A stretch of 39,051 bases of DNA from Moraxellaceae bacterium (GTDB taxonomy: Bacteria > Pseudomonadota > Gammaproteobacteria > Pseudomonadales > Moraxellaceae): the NCBI GenBank assembly GCA_947373945.1, contig CANBZV010000004.1:1-39051 (forward strand). The letters are read 5' to 3'. A program made the position numbers and the translations under genes. This document shows positions 16,179 through 25,060 of the stretch, piece by piece. The notes under the pieces were generated by a model. That model was not told the origin of the DNA. It searched no databases and saw only the letters and a program-made list of their open reading frames with translations. How positions within the stretch are numbered: position 1 is the stretch's first letter; each line of letters opens with the position of its first letter.

Positions 16179-17639
16179 ATGCTTGAGCCAGTCATGGATA
16201 CCCCTATTTATAGTACAGCGCAAATTCGTCATATCGAAGAGCAAGCATTTGCAAGTGGTGTTGTTAGTAAAGCACTCATGGCATTGGCGGGTGCAACGGC
16301 ATTTACGGAGTTAACGCAAAAATGGCCCCAAGCACAACATCTGATTGTGTGCTGTGGCAGTGGCAATAACGGCGGTGATGGTTATGTCATTGCCCGTTTA
16401 GCTCAACAAGCCGGTCATCAAGTCGAGGTGTTCTACAGTTCTTCGCCAAAAACGCCTGATGCACAGTTTATGATGCAGCAAGCTCAACAGGCAGGTGTCA
16501 TTACTCAATTGTGGGCCGGACAAACCCTAGTTGCTGACGTACTGGTAGATGCTTTATTGGGTATAGGTTTGAATGCACCTGTAACAGGTATTATTGCTGA
16601 AATGATCACGGCAATGAATGGCAGTTTATTGCCGATATTTGCCGTTGATGTGCCATCGGGTATAGATGCTGATACGGGGGCAGTGTGTGGCGTTGCCATA
16701 CAAGCGCACTGTACGGTGTGTTTTATTGGCTATAAATTAGGCTTGTTAACGGGTGAAGGGGCATCTCACGTTGGCCAGTTAGTACTGAAAGATTTACAAA
16801 TGGCCAGAGAGTTTTATCCTGAGACCGCAATTGCCGGATTATTAAATCATGCGCAATTACACTTTCCCAGACGTGACCGAAATTGCCACAAAGGAGATTT
16901 TGGTCATGTTCTGGTGATCGGTGGCGATGAAGGGATGGGCGGAGCAGTCATGATGGCTGCTGAAGCGGCGTTGCGTTCAGGTGCGGGACGAGTGACGGTA
17001 GCAACCCATCCTAATCACGTGGTGGCTTTATTAGCACGCTGCCCTGAAGTGATGGTGCAAGGTATTCAGCATCCCTCACAACTAGAGCCATTGTTAACAT
17101 CAGCGACGGTGATTGTGATTGGTATGGGGCTGGGGCGGCAGGCATGGGGTCAACGCTTATGGTTGGCGGTACAGGATTGTCCTCAACCCATGCTAGTTGA
17201 CGCGGATGGCTTGTATTGGCTGGCGCAACAACCCAATCATCGGACTAATCGGGTTTTAACGCCACATGCAGGCGAAGCGGCACGGTTGTTGGCAACCGAT
17301 AATTTGTCGATTCAACGTCATCGATTGGCATCTATTCAGCAACTAGTGGCGTTATATGGTGGCGTAGTGTTGTTAAAGGGCGCTGGCTCCTTAATTGCCG
17401 ATGAACAGACTGTTAATCTTTGTCCTTATGGCAATGCGGGGATGGCTACTGCAGGTATGGGCGATACGTTGGCAGGTATTATGGGTGGTTTGATAGCGCA
17501 ATTTGGCTTGAGTTTGAATACGGTGAGTAAAGCGGTCCTGGCCCATGCCTTAGCGGGGGATAAAGCGGCGGAAGCTGGCGAGCGCGGGTTATTAGCGACT
17601 GATTTATTGCAGCCGTTACGTGGATTATTGAATAAATAA
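16179..17639 (+). CDS. nnrD: Bifunctional NAD(P)HX epimerase / ADP-dependent NAD(P)HX dehydratase
   Basis: 486 residues (or 481 from ATG 16194, which starts MDTPIYSTAQIRHIE and may be the true start). The N-terminal YjeF_N epimerase domain has CGSGNNGGDGYVIARL and DVPSGIDADTG; the C-terminal ribokinase-like dehydratase domain has DADGLYWLA, TPHAGEAARLL, LLKGAGSLI and GNAGMATAGMGDTLAG. It repairs hydrated NADH/NADPH. A possible -10 (TATACT, 16153-16158) lies close upstream. The stop overlaps the tsaE ATG by 1 nt, starting a run of four coupled genes. Confidence 0.95.
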   Translation: MLEPVMDTPIYSTAQIRHIEEQAFASGVVSKALMALAGATAFTELTQKWPQAQHLIVCCGSGNNGGDGYVIARLAQQAGHQVEVFYSSSPKTPDAQFMMQQAQQAGVITQLWAGQTLVADVLVDALLGIGLNAPVTGIIAEMITAMNGSLLPIFAVDVPSGIDADTGAVCGVAIQAHCTVCFIGYKLGLLTGEGASHVGQLVLKDLQMAREFYPETAIAGLLNHAQLHFPRRDRNCHKGDFGHVLVIGGDEGMGGAVMMAAEAALRSGAGRVTVATHPNHVVALLARCPEVMVQGIQHPSQLEPLLTSATVIVIGMGLGRQAWGQRLWLAVQDCPQPMLVDADGLYWLAQQPNHRTNRVLTPHAGEAARLLATDNLSIQRHRLASIQQLVALYGGVVLLKGAGSLIADEQTVNLCPYGNAGMATAGMGDTLAGIMGGLIAQFGLSLNTVSKAVLAHALAGDKAAEAGERGLLATDLLQPLRGLLNK

Positions 17640-18118
17640 TGATGGCAAATATTATGATGAGTGATTGGCAGACTACCGCACCTGATGAACTGGCGATGGT
17701 GGAATTAGGTACAAAATTAGCTCAAGTATTAACCAAAGGTAGTGTGGTGTATTTGATTGGCGATTTGGGCGCGGGTAAAACAACGTTTACTCGGGGGTTT
17801 TTACGCGGCTTAGGGCACCAGGGGAATGTGAAAAGTCCAACGTATACGTTGGTCGAACCATATGAATTAGCGCAAGGTATCGTGTATCATTTTGATTTAT
17901 ATCGTTTACAAGACCCTGAAGAATTAGAATTACTGGGAATTCGTGATTATTTTCATCGGGACAGTATCGTTTTAGTAGAATGGCCCAGTCAAGGTGAGCC
18001 AATTTTACCTGCGCCTGATTTATCATTAACGATTAGTTTGCTGCCGCAGGGCCGTGCCTTACATTTCGCCGCTTTAACCCAACAAGGGCAACAGGCTTTA
18101 CAACAGCTATCTATATGA
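17639..18118 (+). CDS. tsaE: tRNA threonylcarbamoyladenosine biosynthesis ATPase TsaE
   Basis: 159 residues with the Walker A loop GDLGAGKTTFTRG, the KSPTYTLVEPY segment and the HFDLYRL and VLVEWPSQG motifs that define TsaE (YjeE). It is the ATPase of the TsaBDE complex that installs t6A37 on ANN-decoding tRNAs. Two nearby ATGs (17642, 17654) are alternative starts. It overlaps nnrD by 1 nt and amiB by 4 nt (ATGA). Confidence 0.95.
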   Translation: MMANIMMSDWQTTAPDELAMVELGTKLAQVLTKGSVVYLIGDLGAGKTTFTRGFLRGLGHQGNVKSPTYTLVEPYELAQGIVYHFDLYRLQDPEELELLGIRDYFHRDSIVLVEWPSQGEPILPAPDLSLTISLLPQGRALHFAALTQQGQQALQQLSI

Positions 18119-20397
18119 AAATAAGCCGTATGAAATTAAGAAAGTTTATGCTCTTTGCTGGTTTGTGCTTATTTGCTATGGACGGCTTTGCTGCAACAGT
18201 GACAGCAGTACGCTCATGGCGTGCGCCTGATAATACGCGGTTGGTGCTGGACTTATCGGAAACTGTTCGTTATCGCCAAGTCAGTATTAGCGCCAGACAG
18301 TTGGTGATCGAGTTAGACAATACCGATGTTGCCGTCGCTACACCGAGCCTGCCTAGCCATATTGGTTTAATGCAAAGTGTGCAGTTCCAACCTGATGGCA
18401 CTAAACAACGATTAATTATTAATTTAAGCGACGATGTCCGTCCGCATGTTTTTTTATTACCTGCTAACGATAAATATAGTCCGCGTTTGGTGGTTGATTT
18501 ATTTGATAAAGTGACACTTCAGGCAACTGCCCCTGTAGAGGAAGAAACGAACGAAAATGAAGATAATAATGGCCGTTCGGTGATTGTTGTTGTTGATGCC
18601 GGTCATGGTGGTGAAGATTCGGGTGCGATTGGTGCCAATGGCCATTATGAAAAACATGTGACCTTAGCCATTGCTAAAAAATTGGTTGCTATTTTGCGCA
18701 AGTCTGATGGTTTTAAGGCCTATCTGACCCGTGATGAAGATTATTTTATTCCCTTGCAGGATCGTCGGAAAATTGCCCGTAATCGTTATAAAGCCGATAT
18801 TTTTATTAGTATTCATGCCGATTCGTCACCATCTCCCTTAGCCAGAGGTGCTTCAGTATTTGCTTTGTCTCGTAAAGGGGCAACCACAGCAACATCCCGT
18901 TTTGCTCAGGCCTTAGCTGAAAAAGAAAATAAATCCGATTTAATTGGTGGTGTTGATGTCGAAGCGGGCAAAGACAGCCAATTGACTAATATTCTGGCTG
19001 ATATGGTCGTCGAAGGCTCGTTAACCCACAGCCTGCATATGGGTGGACAAATTCTCAATGAATTAAGTGATATTGGCCCATTGCATACTCGGCATATTGA
19101 ACAGGCAGGTTTTGCGGTGCTGAAAGAGCCCGGCATGATCTCAGTGTTGGTGGAAACGGGTTTTATTTCTAATCCTGACGAAGAGGCAAAACTAACTAAC
19201 CCCGATGATCAACAGCGTACGGCACAGTCAGTGTTTAACGGTGTTAAAAGCTTTATGCAAAAATACCCTATTCCCAGAACCTATTTTGCTTGGGCTAAAG
19301 AGCGGCACTTGGGTAAACAAAGAACACAAGCTTTGCAAGCAGTGTCGGCGTTACCTGAACCAAAACCCGTTAAATTAGAAGTCATTCCTGTTAAACGTTC
19401 AGAACCCCCAGTTGTTATCAATAAGCCGATGGAACCTATTATCTCTGTTGCTAATAAACCGATAGAGCCAGAGAAAAAAGTCGCTGTTGATACACCTAAG
19501 TCCGTTGTTGCTGAAGTTAAGTCTGACAAAACATTGATTATCGAAAGTCGGCCATTAAGCTTGACTGCGATAAAGCCTGAAGCCGAATACAAAACGGAAG
19601 TTAAAGTTATTGAAGGTAATACTGCAACAAAACCGGCCATTCAGTCGTCAACCAAAGCCACGGTTACGGCAACATTGCCGAATTCCCTTGATGATTTTAT
19701 GGCTGGAATTCCACAGCCATTGGCAACTGTCAAATCGACGGCAAACGTGAAAAAGAGTGAGAAAAATGGTCTAAATAAGCCTGTTGAAGCCGTCAAAGAT
19801 AAAGTGAGATCTCCTACCAAAGCTGTTAGCAAAATACCTGAATCAGTTAAAACTGAAGGTAAACCAGCGGTGCCAACAGTAAGTGCTAAAGCGCTGAAGC
19901 ATAAAGTTGAACAGGGCGATAGTTTGTCAAGCATTGCCGCCGATAACGATATTACGTTAGATGATTTAAAAGCGTGGAACAAACTAAAAAGTGATAATGC
20001 CGTGTTAGGTACGACTTTACGTTTGACTGCACCGGCAGCAAAAGTGGATGAGGGCCAGTCTCTGAGCAAGCCCGTGGATAAAAATGCCAAAGTCGATAAA
20101 GACAGTACCGCTCTTGAAAAATCTACTGTAAAAGTAAATGCCGATAAAGCAAGCATTGATAAAGCTGATAAGCCCGCCAAAACGGATGTTCCTGAAAAGA
20201 CTAAAGCGACTACAGAATTAAAAGCGAGTGTGAGTAGCGACACTAAAATCAGCAAAACCCATAAGGTTAAAGAAGGTGATAGCCTGTCAAGCATTGCGTC
20301 AAAATATGACGTGTCGGAGAAGGCATTACGTGAAACTAATCATCTAAAAAGTGATAATGTCATGCTCGGCCAAAGCTTGAAGATTCCTACACCATGA
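18115..20397 (+). CDS. amiB: N-acetylmuramoyl-L-alanine amidase AmiB/AmiC-type with two LysM domains
   Basis: 760 residues, far longer than E. coli AmiB (445). Signal peptide (cleavage near GFAA-T), AMIN domain (~28-130), and zinc amidase_3 domain (~155-385) with zinc ligands in DAGHGG (H164), the E of HYEKHV and H of SIHADS, and the catalytic E in LVETGF. A ~210-residue K/P/V/E-rich linker (385-595) leads to LysM1 (~596-640), a second charged linker and LysM2 (~716-758). It splits daughter-cell septal peptidoglycan in the periplasm. It overlaps tsaE and mutL by 4 nt each. Confidence 0.94.
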   Translation: MKISRMKLRKFMLFAGLCLFAMDGFAATVTAVRSWRAPDNTRLVLDLSETVRYRQVSISARQLVIELDNTDVAVATPSLPSHIGLMQSVQFQPDGTKQRLIINLSDDVRPHVFLLPANDKYSPRLVVDLFDKVTLQATAPVEEETNENEDNNGRSVIVVVDAGHGGEDSGAIGANGHYEKHVTLAIAKKLVAILRKSDGFKAYLTRDEDYFIPLQDRRKIARNRYKADIFISIHADSSPSPLARGASVFALSRKGATTATSRFAQALAEKENKSDLIGGVDVEAGKDSQLTNILADMVVEGSLTHSLHMGGQILNELSDIGPLHTRHIEQAGFAVLKEPGMISVLVETGFISNPDEEAKLTNPDDQQRTAQSVFNGVKSFMQKYPIPRTYFAWAKERHLGKQRTQALQAVSALPEPKPVKLEVIPVKRSEPPVVINKPMEPIISVANKPIEPEKKVAVDTPKSVVAEVKSDKTLIIESRPLSLTAIKPEAEYKTEVKVIEGNTATKPAIQSSTKATVTATLPNSLDDFMAGIPQPLATVKSTANVKKSEKNGLNKPVEAVKDKVRSPTKAVSKIPESVKTEGKPAVPTVSAKALKHKVEQGDSLSSIAADNDITLDDLKAWNKLKSDNAVLGTTLRLTAPAAKVDEGQSLSKPVDKNAKVDKDSTALEKSTVKVNADKASIDKADKPAKTDVPEKTKATTELKASVSSDTKISKTHKVKEGDSLSSIASKYDVSEKALRETNHLKSDNVMLGQSLKIPTP

Positions 20398-22208
20398 TCG
20401 CGCGTATTAATCGTCTTGATACACAACTTGCAAACCAAATTGCCGCTGGCGAAGTTGTTGAACGTCCGGCATCGGTGATTAAAGAGCTGCTTGAAAATGC
20501 TATTGATGCGGGTGCAACTCAAATAGATATTACCATCGAAGAAGGTGGGATTCGCCTATTGCAGGTGCGCGACAATGGTGGCGGTATTCATCCCGATGAT
20601 ATGCCCTTAGCGTTGGCACGCCATGCGACGAGCAAAATTCGCGGTTTAGATGATTTGGATGCGGTGTGTAGCTTAGGGTTTCGTGGCGAAGCCTTGGCAT
20701 CCATTGCGTCGGTGTCGCGCTTGAGTTTGACCTCTAGCCATGAAGACACAGGTTTAGGTTGGTGTGTGCAAAGTGAAGGCCGCGATATGGTGGCATCAGT
20801 CACTCCGGCTAATCATGCACGTGGTACAACGGTTAGTGTTCGTGATATTTTCTTTAACACCCCCGCTCGGCGTAAGTTTTTGAAATCTGCCAGTACCGAG
20901 TTTGGTCATATCGAAGAAGTGATCAAACGCTTGAGTTTGGCTAATTTCCACGTTGGTATTCAACTACAGCATAATGGCGCGCGCCGCTGGCATTTCAAAC
21001 CCGCCACCACCGACATTGAACAGCTACGTCGGGTCAGCACGTTATGTGGACAAGCATTTATCGAAGGCGCGCTTCCCATTGATACGGACGTGACTGGTTT
21101 ACGTTTATTTGGCTGGTTAGGTAGTCCGAGCATGGCGCGTGGCCAAGCGGATATGCAGTACTTTTACGTCAATGGTCGTGTCGTTCGCGACAAAGTCGTT
21201 AGTCATGCAATTCGTACGGCTTACCGTGATGTGTTGGCCCCAAATCGCCATCCTGCCTTTGTTTTGTTTTTAGAGTTGGAACCATCGGCGGTTGATGTCA
21301 ATGTCCATCCCACCAAACATGAAGTGCGTTTTCGGGATCAGCGTTGGGTGCATGAGTTCTTGGCGCGCTCGATCCATCGCGGTTTAGCGGGGTTAAAAAC
21401 AGAGCTTTATGCCAGTCAGCAAATTGCTACTGAGCCTGTTGTTACGTCTGATACTTTATTAACACTAACACCTCAACCCACAGAGCAAAATAATCTACTT
21501 CCTGCCTATAACCCAATTACGCGTTCTACGACTGCTTATCAAGCGCAAGATGCCTTAGCAGATTATTTGGCCCCCCTACGAGACACGGTTTCAGCTCCTG
21601 TTAGCAGGACAGAAACGGCCGATATGCCGCCTTTAGGTTATGCCTTGGCGCAATTGCACGGTATTTATGTCTTGGCGCAAAATGCTCAGGGTTTGATCAT
21701 TATTGATATGCATGCCGCCCATGAGCGCCTGATGTATGAGCGTTTAAAAATTGCATGGCAAACGGGGCGACTGGCATCACAACCGTTGTTGATTGGACAA
21801 ACGGTAGCGGTGAGTCGCGCCGAAGCGGAATTGGTCGAACCCGCTAAGGCCTGGTTTACGCAACTTGGCTTTGATGTTGATAGAATCGGCGAAGAGACAT
21901 TGGCGGTACGTGCAATTCCTGCATTACTACATAAAGCGGATTTGGCTGGTTTGATTCGCGACATTTTGGCGGATTTTAAAACGCATGGTCAGTCATACCG
22001 GGTTGAAGAAGCGATTAACGACTTGTTTTCCAGCATGGCGTGTCATGGCGCGGTGCGAGCGAATAGGGCGTTATCGTTACCAGAAATGAATGCTTTATTA
22101 CGCGATATGGAAGCGACAGAATTTAGCAGCCAATGTAATCATGGCCGACCAACATGGCGACAATTTAGTTTGGCAGAGCTAGATAAATTATTTTGGCGAG
22201 GACGGTAA
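20394..22208 (+). CDS. mutL: DNA mismatch repair protein MutL
   Basis: 604 residues. N-terminal GHKL ATPase: NAIDAGAT, DNGGGIHPDD, TSKIRGLDDLD, GFRGEALASI; then the transducer domain with VNVHPTKHEVRF. The C-terminal domain carries the metal-dependent endonuclease motif D438-M-HAAHERLMYE449 plus ACHGAVRAN and CNHGRPTW, which E. coli MutL lacks. This indicates an intrinsic nicking MutL, as in MutH-less bacteria. It is coupled by ATGA to amiB and ends at a convergent terminator. Confidence 0.96.
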   Translation: MIARINRLDTQLANQIAAGEVVERPASVIKELLENAIDAGATQIDITIEEGGIRLLQVRDNGGGIHPDDMPLALARHATSKIRGLDDLDAVCSLGFRGEALASIASVSRLSLTSSHEDTGLGWCVQSEGRDMVASVTPANHARGTTVSVRDIFFNTPARRKFLKSASTEFGHIEEVIKRLSLANFHVGIQLQHNGARRWHFKPATTDIEQLRRVSTLCGQAFIEGALPIDTDVTGLRLFGWLGSPSMARGQADMQYFYVNGRVVRDKVVSHAIRTAYRDVLAPNRHPAFVLFLELEPSAVDVNVHPTKHEVRFRDQRWVHEFLARSIHRGLAGLKTELYASQQIATEPVVTSDTLLTLTPQPTEQNNLLPAYNPITRSTTAYQAQDALADYLAPLRDTVSAPVSRTETADMPPLGYALAQLHGIYVLAQNAQGLIIIDMHAAHERLMYERLKIAWQTGRLASQPLLIGQTVAVSRAEAELVEPAKAWFTQLGFDVDRIGEETLAVRAIPALLHKADLAGLIRDILADFKTHGQSYRVEEAINDLFSSMACHGAVRANRALSLPEMNALLRDMEATEFSSQCNHGRPTWRQFSLAELDKLFWRGR

Positions 22209-22210
22209 CT

Positions 22211-22273
22211 CAGTTAGCTGTTAGGGTTGAGTGTATTGGTGTACTCGTCAACCCTTTGGGTTACTACTAACTG
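22211..22273. terminator. Nested inverted repeats between convergent mutL and lipoprotein gene
   Basis: An outer pair CAGTTAG (22211-22217) / CTAACTG (22267-22273) encloses an inner pair GGGTTGA (22224-22230) / TCAACCC (22248-22254). Lying in the gap between two convergent genes, it probably works as a bidirectional transcription barrier, although no long T-run follows the plus-strand stem. Confidence 0.5.
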
Positions 22274-22282
22274 TTCACAGAA

Positions 22283-23311
22283 TTACATGTTGTCTAATAA
22301 CTGACCCAAGTCCTTAGAAGGTTGAGCCTTTTCATCCCAAAAACTACTAAAGTTTTGTGTTGGTGCGCGATGGCCTTCGTGCTCCATCCAGTAACGATCA
22401 GCCACATGACGAATTTGCAGTGCCGCAATCTGGTTCAACAGTTTGTATTGCGGGTTTAATGATTCATTTGGAATCGCTTCATAACGTTTTAGCGCGTCAC
22501 GCAACAAGTCATCTCGTCCTTTGCTGGAAGCCATAATAGCGTAGGTGGCATGGCTCAAGCGCACACCGGTTTGCAAGCCAACATCGGTGGCATCTTGTAA
22601 GCCTTTCCAAGCAGCTGCTTCTTCATTAGCATCTTTAGGCAGAATGGTTTTTAATCCTGAAGCAATCGCTTGAGGCTCTCCCCACCATTTGTCATTGTTT
22701 AAGCAGGCCATTGCCCGACCCACTTTAGGCGGAATACTCATATCGACATTAATTAAGCGTCCTGAAGCAATGTCATTTTGTAGTGCTTGTAAAGCAGCAG
22801 TTGCGCCGACCAATAACAAGTATTCTTCAATATTTTTGTTGAACTTAGGGCAAGAGCCTTCGCCTAAATCATAGTTATATTTGTTTTGAAAGTAACTAGC
22901 CGTATATTGGTACGCCTTTAATTGACGCATACCCGCATCACGATTCAACAATTGTTGTGAAATGCGCGCATCTTCGGCAACGTTATACCATTTTTGTTTT
23001 TGAGCTAAAGATGACCATAATTCCTTTTCGACAGCGTCATTCTCTGTGCAAATAGCTGCACCCGAGTAACTAAACGCTAAAACTAAATCGCTATTAACCT
23101 TGTAATGCTCGTAGCCCATGAGTAACGGGACAGTGCTTTCATTAGCATGACAAATCAGGGCAATATCATCTGTTGTCATTGCTGCTGGGAGTACATGGTC
23201 AGTAGCAAACTTATTCAGTTGAGTACCAACGATCTGATTGGGTGAGCAAGCGGCAGTTAATAAAGCGATTGATAGTACACTGAGTCGAAAAGCATTGCGC
23301 GATGTAGACAT
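22283..23311 (-). CDS. Putative lipoprotein of unknown function
   Basis: 342 residues; I do not recognise the family. Visible features: an N-terminal lipoprotein signal (hydrophobic LSVLSIALLTAAC with C22; the residue at -3 is T, slightly atypical), then a predominantly alpha-helical mature part with several stretches resembling TPR-like helix pairs (KYNYDLGEGSCPKFNKNIEEYLLLVGATAALQ, broken here by charged turns). Five further cysteines (in CHANE, AAICTEN, GSCPK, MACLNN) may pair in the periplasm. Ribosome binding site AAGGAA, 7 nt upstream. It is monocistronic, convergent with mutL and divergent from miaA. Confidence 0.75.
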   Translation of the reverse strand: MSTSRNAFRLSVLSIALLTAACSPNQIVGTQLNKFATDHVLPAAMTTDDIALICHANESTVPLLMGYEHYKVNSDLVLAFSYSGAAICTENDAVEKELWSSLAQKQKWYNVAEDARISQQLLNRDAGMRQLKAYQYTASYFQNKYNYDLGEGSCPKFNKNIEEYLLLVGATAALQALQNDIASGRLINVDMSIPPKVGRAMACLNNDKWWGEPQAIASGLKTILPKDANEEAAAWKGLQDATDVGLQTGVRLSHATYAIMASSKGRDDLLRDALKRYEAIPNESLNPQYKLLNQIAALQIRHVADRYWMEHEGHRAPTQNFSSFWDEKAQPSKDLGQLLDNM

Positions 23312-23630
23312 GAGTCATTCCTTACTACGGTTTTATAAAATTGACCGTGTTGAGCCATTTTGTTCACACTAAACGTGAAATGACAACAGGTCAAAATAAT
23401 GTTTATTAGCTCTGTACTTTAGCAATTGTCAGACAATGCGGCAATCTGTCCATAGGTAGAGTTTGAGCTAGGCCACATTAAATCAATACTTCTGCCAAAA
23501 TATGACAATTCTTGACCAACTAGCAAGCTGATTTTAAGGAGATTATCACCACTAAGTCATAAGTTGCTTGGGTTAATGGGTGTGCTCACCTAAAATGAGC
23601 CTTTATTACCCGTTTGATTACGATATTAAG
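23312..23630. other. 319-nt divergent regulatory gap (lipoprotein gene / miaA)
   Basis: No gene is supported. It contains a 13-bp palindrome ATTGTC-A-GACAAT (23425-23437) and a smaller repeat TTCAC-N7-GTGAA (23363-23379), both possible operators. A perfect Shine-Dalgarno AAGGAG occurs at 23536-23541, but the frame after it has no start codon and meets a stop within a few codons. A TTGACC at 23512 may be a -35 element for miaA. Confidence 0.4.
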
Positions 23631-24596
23631 ATGACTGACTCTGTTTTATCGGCTGAAGCATTACCTCCTGCCATTTTTTTAATGGGTCCTACGGCAAGTG
23701 GTAAAACTGACCTTGCCATACATTTAGTGCAAGAGTACCCCATTGATATTATTTCTGTTGATTCAAGTATGGTTTATAAAGGGTTGGATATAGGAACGGC
23801 CAAACCCTCGGCTGATGAACTAGCGTTAGCACCACATCGCTTAATTGATATTCGTGATCCTGCACAACCCTATTCGGCGGCTGATTTTCGTGAAGATGCA
23901 TTACGGGAGATGGCAGAGATCAGTGCTAGGGGGCGAATTCCCTTATTGGTGGGCGGCACAATGCTCTATTTCAAAGTACTCAGGGATGGACTAGCAAATT
24001 TACCTGAAGCTAATGAAGAAATACGTGCTGATATTATGAAGCAAGCGCAGGCTGAAGGCTGGCCAGCCGTTCATCAAAAATTGGCTGAAGTTGATCCTGT
24101 GACTGCCGCACGTTTAAAACCAACGGACTCCCAGCGATTGCAACGAGCTCTTGAAGTCTATTATGTGACGGGTCAACCACTATCTGCTCTACATGAGCAA
24201 CAGGAAGTTCAAACGCTTCCTTATAATGTTATTGAATTTGCACTATTACCGAAAGAGCGAACCATACTGCACGAACGCATTGAGCGCCGCTTTGATCTCA
24301 TGCTGGCAAATGGTTTTATTGAAGAAGTCCGTGCCTTAAAAGCGCGGGATGATTTGCATTTGGATTTACCTGCGATTCGATCGGTCGGTTATCGCCAAGT
24401 ATGGGAATATTTAGATGGTTTGTATGATGCGGAAGAGATGCGTTTTCGGGCAATTGTGGCCACACGCCAGCTCGCCAAACGTCAACATACGTGGTTACGC
24501 AGCTTAAATGAATCCGTTCACCAACTACACACAGAAGATGCTTGGATTGTCCTACAGAATCACTTGATAAATTTTGGAATAGGCCGCAAATTATAG
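23631..24596 (+). CDS. miaA: tRNA dimethylallyltransferase MiaA
   Basis: 321 residues from ATG 23631, preferred because it places the Walker A loop GPTASGKT at the usual distance from the N-terminus; GTG 23580 and ATG 23595 extend the frame by 17 and 12 residues. Further signatures: [42 protein letters not shown] and [12 protein letters not shown]. It adds the isopentenyl group to A37 of tRNAs reading UNN codons. In E. coli and relatives it is followed by hfq and the hfl genes, as here. Confidence 0.95.
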   Translation: MTDSVLSAEALPPAIFLMGPTASGKTDLAIHLVQEYPIDIISVDSSMVYKGLDIGTAKPSADELALAPHRLIDIRDPAQPYSAADFREDALREMAEISARGRIPLLVGGTMLYFKVLRDGLANLPEANEEIRADIMKQAQAEGWPAVHQKLAEVDPVTAARLKPTDSQRLQRALEVYYVTGQPLSALHEQQEVQTLPYNVIEFALLPKERTILHERIERRFDLMLANGFIEEVRALKARDDLHLDLPAIRSVGYRQVWEYLDGLYDAEEMRFRAIVATRQLAKRQHTWLRSLNESVHQLHTEDAWIVLQNHLINFGIGRKL

Positions 24597-24622
24597 CCAT
24601 TGGCAATACTTAACTTTTTACA

Positions 24623-24653
24623 TTGTCATTTTTTTATTTGCACTGATTAAAAT
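24623..24653 (+). promoter_or_regulatory. Possible sigma-70 promoter for hfq
   Basis: TTGTCA at 24623-24628 and TAAAAT at 24648-24653, spaced 19 nt (or GATTAA at 24645 with 16 nt). Located in the 90-nt gap after miaA. Spacing is not ideal, so this is tentative; hfq has additional promoters inside miaA in other species. Confidence 0.35.
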
Positions 24654-24686
24654 TTAGTCTGCCGTTTTGGCGGAGGAGAAACGATT

Positions 24687-24998
24687 ATGTCTAAAGGGCA
24701 AACCTTACAAGACCCGTTTTTAAACGCTTTGCGTAAAGAACGTATTCCTGTGTCCATTTTCTTGGTTAATGGCATTAAATTACAAGGTCAAATTGAGTCC
24801 TTTGACCAGTATGTTGTGTTGTTGAAAAATACTGTGAGCCAGATGGTTTACAAGCACGCGATTTCTACGGTTGTACCGTCACGCAATCCACGTCCAGTTG
24901 GCGCACCAAATGCTCCGATTGGTCCTATGAGCAGCGGTACGATGGGTGGTGGTTATCCGTATGATGATCAAGGCGATGATCAGGACGCAGGTTATTAA
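24687..24998 (+). CDS. hfq: RNA chaperone Hfq
   Basis: 103 residues. Sm1 ([32 protein letters not shown]) and Sm2 ([13 protein letters not shown]) are canonical, with the proximal-face Q8-type contacts ([13 protein letters not shown]) and the YKH motif that binds U-rich sRNA ends. The tail after residue 68 is short, rich in G/P and ends in acidic D-D-Q-G-D-D-Q-D, similar to acidic tips that modulate RNA release. A strong ribosome binding site GGAGGAGA precedes it. A strong terminator follows. Confidence 0.97.
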   Translation: MSKGQTLQDPFLNALRKERIPVSIFLVNGIKLQGQIESFDQYVVLLKNTVSQMVYKHAISTVVPSRNPRPVGAPNAPIGPMSSGTMGGGYPYDDQGDDQDAGY

Positions 24999-25024
24999 TC
25001 TGCGTTAGCTGATGTGATGTGTCT

Positions 25025-25056
25025 AATAACGCCGCTTTTTAGCGGCGTTATTTTTT
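25025..25056 (+). terminator. Rho-independent terminator of hfq
   Basis: AATAACGCCGCT-TTTT-AGCGGCGTTATT is a perfect 12-bp stem followed by TTTT (six T from 25051). It lies 26 nt after hfq and just before the convergent START-domain gene, which it may also serve on the other strand although no T-run is present there. It separates hfq from hflX, unlike the E. coli arrangement. Confidence 0.93.
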
Positions 25057-25060
25057 GGGT

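Noticed and set aside
19641-20294. 217-codon antisense ORF inside amiB
   Set aside because: It mirrors the K/V/A/D-rich linker and LysM codons of amiB; no binding site, and its S/L/T-rich composition is a shadow.
23536-23560. Perfect AAGGAG upstream of miaA as the start of a hidden gene
   Set aside because: The sequence after it contains no ATG, GTG or TTG at usable spacing before stops.
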